A DNA stretch of 64,000 nucleotides from a virus. The notes under the pieces were generated by a model, which was not told the origin of the DNA, made no database searches, and saw nothing but the letters and a program-made list of their open reading frames with translations. Positions 50,101-58,128 of the stretch are shown here, piece after piece; within the stretch, counting starts at the first letter, position 1, and each line of letters begins with the position of its first letter. The DNA lies in IMG/VR virus record IMGVR_UViG_3300049893_002759, positions 1 through 64,000 of that record; one strand, 5' to 3'. The position numbers were made by a program, and so were the translations under genes.

Positions 50101-53067
50101 CCAGGAGCAGTAATAACTTCACGTCCTGGATATCGAGTTATTAATAAATTAGGTGCTGGATTTCATCAGGGCACAGATCTTGCGTATCCAAAAGTAAATG
50201 GTCAAGATATGACAACAAATCGCCCTGTATATTCAACGTTGTCAGGAATTGTAAAAGTAGCCGGACCTATTAGTGGTGGCGGTACATCGGTCTTTATTGA
50301 GTCACAAACAGACTTTGGTTTAATGACACATAAGTATCTACATCTTTCTGGTATCCTTGCTGGTATTGTGCCTGGTTATTCAATTGGAGCAGGAGAATTA
50401 CTTGGCTTTGCAGGCAATACTGGCACTCGTTCTACTGGTCCACATCTTCATTTTGAATGTATTATTGAAAATCAAAGTCCACCAACTGTTATATATCCTT
50501 TTGGATCTAACGGTGGAGATAAAATTATTTCTGGTATTGCAGGACAACCATCTCGCAATATTATTGTGGCTGATCTAATTAATGCAGGTCAAGCACAATT
50601 TGCTCATTTACCACATGCTGGTCTTGAAGGATTATCCGGTGGACTAACTGCTTTCGAACATTCGGTAAGACAACTACAAGCATCTTGGAATAAAGAAGCA
50701 GGTTATAGAATGAATCGTGCATTCCCATCGATTTACTTGGCATTTATTGAAGAAGATTTGGATGATGCTAAGATTTTTAAATTCGATGATTACTTCTCTT
50801 TTTCATCAATTGTATCTATGTATATGGTTAAAGATAGAGAAGTTGCAGCTGACTATACGTTTATGCAATTAACTAATTTGTCTGGAATGTTATCTAATCG
50901 TAAATTTACAGGCACCTTTAATGAACAAAATCCCGTATTCAATGGAAAAGAAGCTAAAGATGTTGACAGAGCAGACGTAACTAAAATTGATACTGATGAA
51001 GAATATAAATTTGAATCTCTTATGTTGCGTGAAGGCATTAAAGTAGAGATTCGTCTTGGTTATTCTGATAATCCTGACAATCTTGAAGTAGCCTTTATAG
51101 GACGAATTGTAGGAGTACAATTTGCCGAATCTGATGATTTAGTTGAGTTAGAGCTTCAATCTTTAGCAACTGAACTTGTACAAGACATTAAAGGTGTAGA
51201 TAAAGTTGAAGTAAAAGATGGGTTATTTGTTTCTGATGCACGCACTGGACCTCTATTAGAGTCTATGATTGCCTCTCCAGAATGTGTAAGTTTTGGATTC
51301 TGGAAACGTGGTCAAAAAGAAACTAATACTAATCTAGATCTTCTAACTGATAGGTGGCGATGGAATCCTGCTCCATCTACTGATAATATCTTTGCTCCAC
51401 CTAGTGATCACTTAGATCCAAGAAAGTTTTTGCTTGGTAAATCTATCGTTACTAAAATTATTGGTGGTGCAGCTGCTATTGCTTCTGTAACTGCTGGTTT
51501 AGCTTTATCTGCAGGAGAAAGTATTCCAGCTGCAGCTGCAATTGGTATTTCATCTATATTTGGTATTCCTGGTACTGCGATTTTTGGTGGAGCTGCACTT
51601 GGTAATACTATTAAGAGCTTATTTAATATTGCTAGCAAGGGACCATTTTCTGCATTGTCTTATTATATTCACCAGATGACTATCTGGGATGTATTTAAAG
51701 AAATGGAACATAGACATCCAGATTGTATTGGTTCTCCAGTTCCTTACAGAGAACAAGGCCGTACAAGAATGACTATGTTTTTTGGTAATCCAGATTGGCT
51801 ATATTTTGCTCGTGATCCATTAGGAGAAGAAACTGTCAAAACTCAAGAACTTAAAGATCGTAGCAAAGCGTTAAAAGACGCTTTACAGTCTAGGTTTTCT
51901 AAAGAAGATAGACTACGTGCCTTACAAGAATTTGCTGATTCTACTGGATTGTCTGATGAGGCTATCACTCTTGCTCCTAATTTAGTTGAGAAAATTACCA
52001 CCAATGATCTTGATGATGTTTTTGATGATATAGATACTTTCATATCTCGTGAGCGTTTAGATACAGCTACAAGAGAAGGATCTGTTCGTCCATTTCGTCG
52101 CTATCATTTAGTTACTTCTAAACAACATATAGTTGCCAACAATATTCGTGCTAAATCTTCTAATGTTTTTAATACTACAACTATTAATTACGCTGCCAGT
52201 GAAGATGATACTGAAAAGGGTGATGCTGCTAATGGTCCAAAAATTAGTTCAAATGAAGAACTAACTATGAAATTAGATCCATTAATTCCAGATGAATTTG
52301 TTCGTGAAGCTGTATACACATACCCTAACTGTCAAGGCGAAAACATGGCAGTTCGTTATGCTGTATCTCATTTACAAAAATCTTGTTGGGCTATTTATCA
52401 AGGTGATCTAGTAATACTAGGTAATCCAAGTATTAAACCATATGATATTGTCTTTATTCATGATGAATATTCTGATATGTATGGACCAGTACAAGTACGT
52501 AGAATTACTCATATGTTTGATTACGAACATGGATTTATTAGTATCATTACTCCAGACTTATTGACAACAACTACTGAAGGTGTTGCTTTGTCTCATGCCC
52601 ATGCGATGGGTTTAATGGCAGAAAGATTTCTTGATCTAGAAAATGTCGTTACTCCAGGTACCACCCCACTTGATGGAGTCCAAACTAATCCATGGAAAGT
52701 TGCTCTTGCTAGTGGCGCTCTAGGTATTGCTTCGCTTTTTGGAATGAAAAAACTTCTTTTTGTGACTCAATTTGGAAATCCTATTAGAATTCATCCATTA
52801 ATCAAACAAGGCCAAGCAATGGTAGCTGGCTTTGGACCTCCAGGTGTACGAGAAAATGAATTTGTTATTAATGATGTATATGAATGGTTCTTAACTAGAT
52901 CACGTGCTGTTGCAGATACTTGGGAAGATTTTAAGAGAATGACTGATAATCGTGAAGGCTTACTCAATACTCGTGGTAATATCTTTAGTAAGACAAGTGG
53001 TATTTTGGGCTTTGGTGATACCACCTTCTTTATTGACGAAGTCACAGGCAGGGGAAGAAATAGATGA
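47125..53067 (+). CDS. giant tail hub/baseplate protein with embedded M23 endopeptidase
   Basis: 1980 aa, GTG start with AGGGGG upstream. The N-terminal part (about 1-170, FQINDVVLTISPENITIDRTAQLKQYKPLRT) is a tail/hub beta domain. Residues about 985-1130 form an M23 (lysostaphin-type) peptidase with HQGTD (H1014, D1018) and HLHFE (H1107, H1109), the complete Zn ligand set, cutting peptidoglycan cross-bridges. About 1180-1370 (VAADYTFMQLTNLSGML...VKVEIRLGYSDN, FIGRIVGVQF) resembles gp27/gpD-type hub domains. Residues 1438-1498 are hydrophobic, Ala/Gly-rich. It punctures the cell wall at the tail tip. Confidence 0.85.
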   Translation: MSELHPDLFQINDVVLTISPENITIDRTAQLKQYKPLRTRGTAKVRSPSSNVAITVQAKFVGIDDINNKLRPLVAQFLLTPFCYVENQYIRDVMLGNEGADQNMGLALINLTISTIENQPDTWNVIFSFIWFNYKPFTQNFKFKSELFTQSAQRSQSTPGVPFQLFYGHQLSKLRPVALQSSQLQFATMEFLIAAKSPNPGVGEDQTPDMDLISLRSFEDTSADLFGDIQDFVNELGTDSLEGISLRQTLTNFQSDINIVNTVQNTVKAISSLVSQIKAIKPNDSRLKDLIHKRDKLLQDSSLIFKGNVWLELPIDTVTAPNKFRSQKAKNEEFESKIYYKSRILSTSTDDLHSGLVATTVTMNFNHKLAVLPMQGYQYPTVQHLGSEDVSFAIQIACLDDDSNRVMSDFWNLTQNNIQYGKFIPQELTTVRVNNELFQFMGVDDILFSAKRDSTVPGQVGMYVHELEAVSNGPSALDLEQIEVIPTSFKITRKLVWKAIFDNLNWARRRTHDSFRAKQSIDVASQQFLTKLAQTSLISSSSNGLNVEFGNLIHELLDQKTLSLSDLFASKNIFLVTATLTDDTLLGADGINTVLWEFLRTDKTSIGEQFSFDKEQIATTREKLRSERLKLAKRQEALVALNSTIKDITARANQIDVVTEQGILFKDGSAISFNTIFPDSDIRKEFDFHVNTAIANVRAHRIADNLPADLSFDNENKIRQQSLISALREFESSLVKLNDIKSQSNNFDADLNRLFVDWNRYAVFTADEIINKYLNLPIFAEAKAEHDKLTQRTKKKSLYRDMSFRDIEAFIKMHLRLPDTELSLEPDFFFWNETADGGLLTSLTPENIEDVKRQTIDYATKIGEENSNWYQKLYLKKANPEFNEFLKQANSTGQLGQLDTDIQPVPGLSQITKDIDVSNKSVNATTRNITGEYSANTNQPGILPATSEGFFEQAVSLTKQPQSTEETLNADMTMAVGTNTQQSSYGAWIHPFPGAVITSRPGYRVINKLGAGFHQGTDLAYPKVNGQDMTTNRPVYSTLSGIVKVAGPISGGGTSVFIESQTDFGLMTHKYLHLSGILAGIVPGYSIGAGELLGFAGNTGTRSTGPHLHFECIIENQSPPTVIYPFGSNGGDKIISGIAGQPSRNIIVADLINAGQAQFAHLPHAGLEGLSGGLTAFEHSVRQLQASWNKEAGYRMNRAFPSIYLAFIEEDLDDAKIFKFDDYFSFSSIVSMYMVKDREVAADYTFMQLTNLSGMLSNRKFTGTFNEQNPVFNGKEAKDVDRADVTKIDTDEEYKFESLMLREGIKVEIRLGYSDNPDNLEVAFIGRIVGVQFAESDDLVELELQSLATELVQDIKGVDKVEVKDGLFVSDARTGPLLESMIASPECVSFGFWKRGQKETNTNLDLLTDRWRWNPAPSTDNIFAPPSDHLDPRKFLLGKSIVTKIIGGAAAIASVTAGLALSAGESIPAAAAIGISSIFGIPGTAIFGGAALGNTIKSLFNIASKGPFSALSYYIHQMTIWDVFKEMEHRHPDCIGSPVPYREQGRTRMTMFFGNPDWLYFARDPLGEETVKTQELKDRSKALKDALQSRFSKEDRLRALQEFADSTGLSDEAITLAPNLVEKITTNDLDDVFDDIDTFISRERLDTATREGSVRPFRRYHLVTSKQHIVANNIRAKSSNVFNTTTINYAASEDDTEKGDAANGPKISSNEELTMKLDPLIPDEFVREAVYTYPNCQGENMAVRYAVSHLQKSCWAIYQGDLVILGNPSIKPYDIVFIHDEYSDMYGPVQVRRITHMFDYEHGFISIITPDLLTTTTEGVALSHAHAMGLMAERFLDLENVVTPGTTPLDGVQTNPWKVALASGALGIASLFGMKKLLFVTQFGNPIRIHPLIKQGQAMVAGFGPPGVRENEFVINDVYEWFLTRSRAVADTWEDFKRMTDNREGLLNTRGNIFSKTSGILGFGDTTFFIDEVTGRGRNR

Positions 53068-53495
53068 AACCTAAAACACAGGCTATTACTCCAGTAGGAG
53101 TAGCACGACAAAAACATGAAGGCATGATTCATCGCGATTACGATCGTAGTATTAAACGCGAAATAGGTATTATTCGTCAAGTTGATGCACGAGGAAATGG
53201 TAAATTGTTTATTCTAGTAGATGTGCCTACTGATAAAGGAACTCTTCGTCCATTTGGTCAAGATAAAACACCTATTGTAATTGCTGATGCACCAATTGAT
53301 ATATTAATGCGATGGGGCGGAGTACGTCCTGGACAAAAAGTAGAACTATTTTATCGTGGTATCGGTGAGTCTGGTCAGGCTTATGCTCATATTATTGGTG
53401 ACGAAAAGAGTGAATTTCTCAATGCGCAAGCTGCTCCATCTGAAGGATTTAACGTAGCTGCTTCATTACCGTTTGAACCAATGGGAATTATTTAA
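53064..53495 (+). CDS. baseplate protein, possible spike/OB-fold
   Basis: 143 aa, 4-nt overlap with the hub gene. IGIIRQVDARGNGKLFILVDVPTDKGTLRP...RWGGVRPGQKVELFYRGIGESGQAYAHIIG is an all-beta OB-like pattern, common in gpV/gp5-type spike bases that sit on the hub. No tip (His-metal or PAAR) motif seen. Assignment from fold pattern and position. Confidence 0.65.
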   Translation: MKPKTQAITPVGVARQKHEGMIHRDYDRSIKREIGIIRQVDARGNGKLFILVDVPTDKGTLRPFGQDKTPIVIADAPIDILMRWGGVRPGQKVELFYRGIGESGQAYAHIIGDEKSEFLNAQAAPSEGFNVAASLPFEPMGII

Positions 53496-53504
53496 GGTGT
53501 AATT

Positions 53505-53831
53505 ATGACTGAAAAAGCTAAAATTTGGAAAGTATCATTAGATTCTCCTGCTCAATTTGCTATAGCAAGTGAGTCAGCTTTTATGGTTGGTGCGGAGAAT
53601 CGTTTTATTAAAGTAAATGCTAATGGTACGACCATATATGGACCAGTGTCTATTGTTGCTGGTACTGAATCTATTAAAACTGGTGGAATGTTTACTTCTC
53701 TTCCTAATTTAGTAAAGATGATTCCTTCTACTGCATATACGCCAATTCCTGATCAAATTCCAATGCCACCTCTTAATGTGGCTTTTGATCTTGCAGCTGA
53801 TGTTTCTTTTTTTGCACTTCTACTTGGATAG
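53505..53831 (+). CDS. small baseplate-region protein
   Basis: 108 aa, SD AAGGTG. Beta-rich, with Pro/Met-rich PDQIPMPPLNVAFDLAADVSFF near the end. Not recognised; no PAAR signature. Between spike candidate and gp25-like gene, so a small baseplate component is likely. Confidence 0.6.
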   Translation: MTEKAKIWKVSLDSPAQFAIASESAFMVGAENRFIKVNANGTTIYGPVSIVAGTESIKTGGMFTSLPNLVKMIPSTAYTPIPDQIPMPPLNVAFDLAADVSFFALLLG

Positions 53832-53842
53832 GGTGATGCATA

Positions 53843-54316
53843 ATGCCTCGTAATTATGACAGCATAGATTTAGATTTTACTTGGGATGGCGATTTTCTCG
53901 TCGATTCACAAGGTGATTTAAAAGATACAAAAGAAGATATTTTATTATCATTTCGTAATGAAGTATTTACAGTTATTAAATCTTCACTTAAAGATTGGCG
54001 TGAAGAGCCAGGGGTAGGCGCTAGTTTAGATGATTTTGTTGGTGAACCTAATGTTGCAGATACAGGCAAAGCTATTGAACAAAGAGTTCGTTCAGCATTA
54101 ATAGTTATTACTAGTGCAAATGATCTTAATGTCAGAGTAATTCCAGTAGGGGTACACAAAGTACTTATTACTATTACTATTCAAGTATTGGCCACTCCTG
54201 AAAATGGACTTACCTCAGGTGAAGCATTAAATGTCAGTTTCTTGTATGATTATTTTGAACGCGGCACATTTGTTCCTCTAGATGAGATGAACAAATTTAG
54301 CAGGAGGAACATATAA
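53843..54316 (+). CDS. gp25-like baseplate wedge protein
   Basis: 157 aa. The GPW/gp25 pattern is clear: DLDFTWDGDFLVDSQGDLKDTKEDILLSFRNEVFTVIKSSLKDWREEPGVGASLDDFVGEPN, then AIEQRVRSALI and VLITITIQVLA. The EPG-x-G block and the order before a J/gp6-like gene are diagnostic. It caps the baseplate end of the sheath. Confidence 0.88.
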   Translation: MPRNYDSIDLDFTWDGDFLVDSQGDLKDTKEDILLSFRNEVFTVIKSSLKDWREEPGVGASLDDFVGEPNVADTGKAIEQRVRSALIVITSANDLNVRVIPVGVHKVLITITIQVLATPENGLTSGEALNVSFLYDYFERGTFVPLDEMNKFSRRNI

Positions 54317-55531
54317 ATGCCTTTAGTTTTTGAAAAATCGTTCGAAAAATTACAATCAGAAACTATGAGCGAATTGACTAGCTCTACCAATATTACTCGA
54401 ATTACTCCAGGTTCGAAAGCACGCACTCTTGCACAAATTTTTAACAGAAAGTTAAATAAAGCTTATCAAGATTTTGATATTAATTTTCTTCGTACTTTCT
54501 TGCCATTTGCGCAGGGTCGTTTTCTTGACTATATTGGAGATGCACTTAATGTTCCTCGTCTTGGCGCAACTCGATCACAAGCTAGTATAAATTCTCAACT
54601 TCAAAAGGTGTATGTTGAAAGTGGTACCTTTGGTGACCTAAATAGTGGTAATGATATCTTTTTGCCGGTTGGATTACAGATTTCAACTCTTCCACAAAAT
54701 GAAGGAATTACTTATCGTCTTACAGAAAGCGTAATTTTACCAGCTACTGGTAATGAAATTTTTATCGCTATTGAAGCCACTAGAGATGGAGTTATATCTA
54801 ATGTAGGTCCAGATACCCTTCGATTCACAACATTTAATAACTACACAGCAAATACAGGATTATTATTTAATAATATAGGGATTATTAATACTGGTCGAGA
54901 TATTGAGTCTGACACTAACTATAGGTTTCGTATTAGCAATCAAGCCTTGTCGGCAGAAGCTGCTAATCAAACAGCGGTACGACTTTCTCTTTTAACGATT
55001 CCTGGAGTGTCAGATATAGTAGCAGCTCCTTATGCTCGTGGTATTGGAACTTTTGATTATATTATTCAAACTGTAGTGCCCAATACTCCAGAACCAGTTA
55101 TTAATGCTTGTCAGCAAGCCATTGAAAGAGTACAGGGTTTTGGTATTAGTGGTAGAGCAGTTCGTCCACGTTTAACAGGCATGTCTTTTACTATCAGCAT
55201 TACATGGCGAAATGATGCAACAGCAGATGACAGAGCAACTATTAAAAGAGCCATACCTACTGCAATCCAAAATTATGTAAATAATTTAAAGATAGGTGAA
55301 GAATTTATTTATAATGAATTAATTCAAGTCGTTATGGATGTAGATAATAAAATTAAAAATATTGGTACTGCTGCTGAAGCAATTGATGAAATCTTTATCT
55401 ATAGAGAATCTAAACTTAGAGATAGTTCTTTGAAAGAAGAACTAATTGGCGATTATGCGCCTTCAAGTGATGAGCGTTTGATTATCGAAGAATCTCTGGA
55501 CACCCCAATTATTCTTATTGATAAAAATTGA
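54317..55531 (+). CDS. baseplate J/gp6-like wedge protein
   Basis: 404 aa, SD AGGAGG, 0-nt gap from the gp25-like gene. N-terminal helices (ITPGSKARTLAQIFNRKLNKAYQDFDINFLRTFLPFAQGRFLDYIGDALNVPR), then FLPVGLQISTLPQNEGITYRLTE and the core D-I-E-S-D-x-N-Y-R-F-R-I-SN block, GVSDIVAAPYARGIGTFDYIIQTV, and VRPRLTGMSFTISITW, typical of gpJ/gp6. It forms the baseplate ring with the following genes. Confidence 0.87.
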   Translation: MPLVFEKSFEKLQSETMSELTSSTNITRITPGSKARTLAQIFNRKLNKAYQDFDINFLRTFLPFAQGRFLDYIGDALNVPRLGATRSQASINSQLQKVYVESGTFGDLNSGNDIFLPVGLQISTLPQNEGITYRLTESVILPATGNEIFIAIEATRDGVISNVGPDTLRFTTFNNYTANTGLLFNNIGIINTGRDIESDTNYRFRISNQALSAEAANQTAVRLSLLTIPGVSDIVAAPYARGIGTFDYIIQTVVPNTPEPVINACQQAIERVQGFGISGRAVRPRLTGMSFTISITWRNDATADDRATIKRAIPTAIQNYVNNLKIGEEFIYNELIQVVMDVDNKIKNIGTAAEAIDEIFIYRESKLRDSSLKEELIGDYAPSSDERLIIEESLDTPIILIDKN

Positions 55532-55540
55532 GGTTAATCT

Positions 55541-57145
55541 ATGTCACGTAAATCAAAAGTTACCCAAGAAATGGCTAATGGTTTTCCTGAATGGACAAAA
55601 GTTCGTACAGACGATCAGTCTGTAGGACAGTCATTGATTAATACAATTGGCCTTGAAATGGAAACTCTGCTTACTGAAATGTTTAGAGCTCAAAAAAGCA
55701 TGTTTTTAACTACTGCGTTTACAGGAGAAATTGATCAAACTTTTAAAATAACCTTACCAAATTATTTTAGTTTTGATACTAACAATACTAATACATTAGC
55801 TTCTATATCAGTAGTACCTACTATTTCAGGAAGATTAGGTAATGAATGGTTCACAGTTGAGCATATAGAAGATGGGTCTCTTCACTCTTTTTGGTATGAT
55901 GCTATACCTTCTCGTATAGGTTTAGTGTCTACATTTGTGCTTGAAGATTTACTAGTAGCTTCTGGGATGTCTACTGATATAAACTTACAACTCGTTAACA
56001 GTGGATTAGATTTAGACAATAAACTTACTGTAGTAACCAACGGACAACAATTAGTTTCTGTAGATGCTAACAATAATCTTCAGCGTAGCAAGGTGCGTAT
56101 TGATGGTATTACTTGGAAGGGAACTACTGAATCAGAAGATGTTGTCTTTTTGTTTGCTGAAAGTAAACAAACTTTTAAAGCTTGGACTAATATTACTAAA
56201 ATAGCACCAATAGATTTTTCAGAAGAAACTCATATTGATGTCTTTTCACATCAGTTTAATCAGCCATATTATATAGATAGTTTCGAATCTCTATCACAGT
56301 TTTCTGAATCACGCGAGAATCTTCCGTTATTTTGGACTATTATTGAATCTAATGATAATAATTCTATATTACAAGCTCAACGATATACAGCAGAAAAAGC
56401 TATTGATTTGATTCGTAATCAACCAACCTTTGCTGAATATCGTAGTTGGGAACTTTTAGATGCATTAAATAATCCAGTTATAATAAATGATATTGTTCCT
56501 GTTCCTAATGAACAGCGAATTTTTGCTATTACTAATTCGGGCTTATTAATTTATGACACCTTTATGGAGCTTCCAAACTTAAAGGCACTTACTCTTCGTA
56601 CTCCTAATGCCCTGATTGATATAGAAACTAGTTCTGATTATATTATTCGTGAAGGCGAAGTTGAAGTTTCTCCAATTTTTAAACGTCCAATTAAAACCAT
56701 CATACGTCATAGGGTCAAAATTAAATATCCTGATGGAATTGAACAGGGCATTTTATTAGACGGTACTCTTGTACCAGTTAGTGTTGATTATTGGATTAAT
56801 GAAGAAATTACTGATAGATTTATTCGCCAACCATTTTTCTTAGAATTAACTGATCTAGGACAACACGTTATTACTCTTGAATGTGTATATTTAGATCAAA
56901 CAGTTGAGTTTGCTCAACGAGCAATTCTTGTTCAATCAAAAAGTCCATTAGTGCAATTAGATTTTTCTAATATTACCACTACTGCAAGCGGCATTGATAT
57001 TGATCATCAAAATCGTCTTTTGATTCTTGATAGTGCAGGAACTGTTCATCATATGCAGCTTTATTATGATAAAGTCTTAATAGACTTTGAAAATAAAGAA
57101 CTTACATTTCGAGAACAATATGATGAAATTAAAGTCATCAAGTAG
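55541..57145 (+). CDS. baseplate-region protein, beta-rich
   Basis: 534 aa, SD GAGG. The N-terminus (ANGFPEWTKVRTDDQSVGQSLINTIGLEMETLLTEMFRAQKSMFL) is a helical anchor of the kind seen in baseplate wedge/tail proteins; the rest is beta-rich, with possible Ig-like units (RVKIKYPDGIEQGILLDGTLVPVSVDYW; HVITLECVYL) and a closing IDIDHQNRLLILDSAGTVHHMQ segment resembling a propeller blade. Not recognised. Confidence 0.7.
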   Translation: MSRKSKVTQEMANGFPEWTKVRTDDQSVGQSLINTIGLEMETLLTEMFRAQKSMFLTTAFTGEIDQTFKITLPNYFSFDTNNTNTLASISVVPTISGRLGNEWFTVEHIEDGSLHSFWYDAIPSRIGLVSTFVLEDLLVASGMSTDINLQLVNSGLDLDNKLTVVTNGQQLVSVDANNNLQRSKVRIDGITWKGTTESEDVVFLFAESKQTFKAWTNITKIAPIDFSEETHIDVFSHQFNQPYYIDSFESLSQFSESRENLPLFWTIIESNDNNSILQAQRYTAEKAIDLIRNQPTFAEYRSWELLDALNNPVIINDIVPVPNEQRIFAITNSGLLIYDTFMELPNLKALTLRTPNALIDIETSSDYIIREGEVEVSPIFKRPIKTIIRHRVKIKYPDGIEQGILLDGTLVPVSVDYWINEEITDRFIRQPFFLELTDLGQHVITLECVYLDQTVEFAQRAILVQSKSPLVQLDFSNITTTASGIDIDHQNRLLILDSAGTVHHMQLYYDKVLIDFENKELTFREQYDEIKVIK

Positions 57146-57189
57146 TGTTAAAATGTTCTATAAAGACTATATTGAGGGGCGTATAATTC

Positions 57190-58125
57190 ATGACTGTTGG
57201 TAATCAAGCAATATCGCATGAGTTTACTATTGCAGAAATTGCTTTTAGAGGCGTGCCTGTTGCTACTCCAGTATTTAATGAACTTGATTATCATGGTTCA
57301 TTACTAGGGTTGCAACGACTTCCAGAAGAGAGAAATGCTTCTTATAAGCAACGTCTTCTTGACGTTTATGTTCATCGTGCCAACTCTTCTTATACTGGTC
57401 TAGTAAATGGTATAACTCGTGAATTAGGACTACAATTCTTTACTCCAATTCAAATTACAGTAGCTACTGGCGTTAATCCATCTTGGTCTCCACGTATTGA
57501 ATTTGTTGATAATTTAGTTTATATCTGGAAAGATTCATTCACTCAAGAATTGGATATAGTTATTGATCGTGGTGATCCTAAGCTACCATCTTATTTTATT
57601 ATTGGTTTAGTAGCAGCTATTAATACATCTAGTGTTTTTGATGCAATCGTTCTTGATTCGCAATGGAACTATAAGCGTAGTGATAGTATTGTGAATCAAT
57701 CAAGTTCTAAATTAGTAGAGGCACAGCCTTTATTGCCATCACTTACTAACCATCTTGGTGTAAAGTTTATAGATAAAGGTTCTGTAATCTTTAGTGATAT
57801 TGATACATTTCGAACTGAAGTCAATTCTGTAGGATTAGTTAATAGTTTTGGTAAATACCATATTAACTATCAAACAGGCCTTATAACATCATTTAATTTT
57901 CCATTAGATGGATCAATTATTCAACATTCATTTCGTCAAGAAATTTTTCAACCTATAGCTTCGCCGGTAATTATTAGAGCAATTCATTCAGCTGAATTTC
58001 AAAAAGTAATGTTTCATCAAAATGAACAAATTGATGGTACATTTACAAATGGAACACCTACAGATAAAGGCGCTTCTATTATTAACGAATTATTATCTGT
58101 AGTACCAATGTATTGGGGACCATAA
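57190..58125 (+). CDS. baseplate/tail protein, gpI-like helical start
   Basis: 311 aa, SD GAGGGGC. GSLLGLQRLPEERNASYKQRLLDVYVHRANSSYTGLVNGITRELGLQFFTP resembles the tail protein I / wedge pattern (L-P-x-E...Y-K-x-R-L-L-x-x-Y...G-L-x-x-x-I-x-R-E-L-G). The C-terminus is beta-rich. It probably links wedge to fibres; inference from order. Confidence 0.65.
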   Translation: MTVGNQAISHEFTIAEIAFRGVPVATPVFNELDYHGSLLGLQRLPEERNASYKQRLLDVYVHRANSSYTGLVNGITRELGLQFFTPIQITVATGVNPSWSPRIEFVDNLVYIWKDSFTQELDIVIDRGDPKLPSYFIIGLVAAINTSSVFDAIVLDSQWNYKRSDSIVNQSSSKLVEAQPLLPSLTNHLGVKFIDKGSVIFSDIDTFRTEVNSVGLVNSFGKYHINYQTGLITSFNFPLDGSIIQHSFRQEIFQPIASPVIIRAIHSAEFQKVMFHQNEQIDGTFTNGTPTDKGASIINELLSVVPMYWGP

Positions 58126-58128
58126 CAA

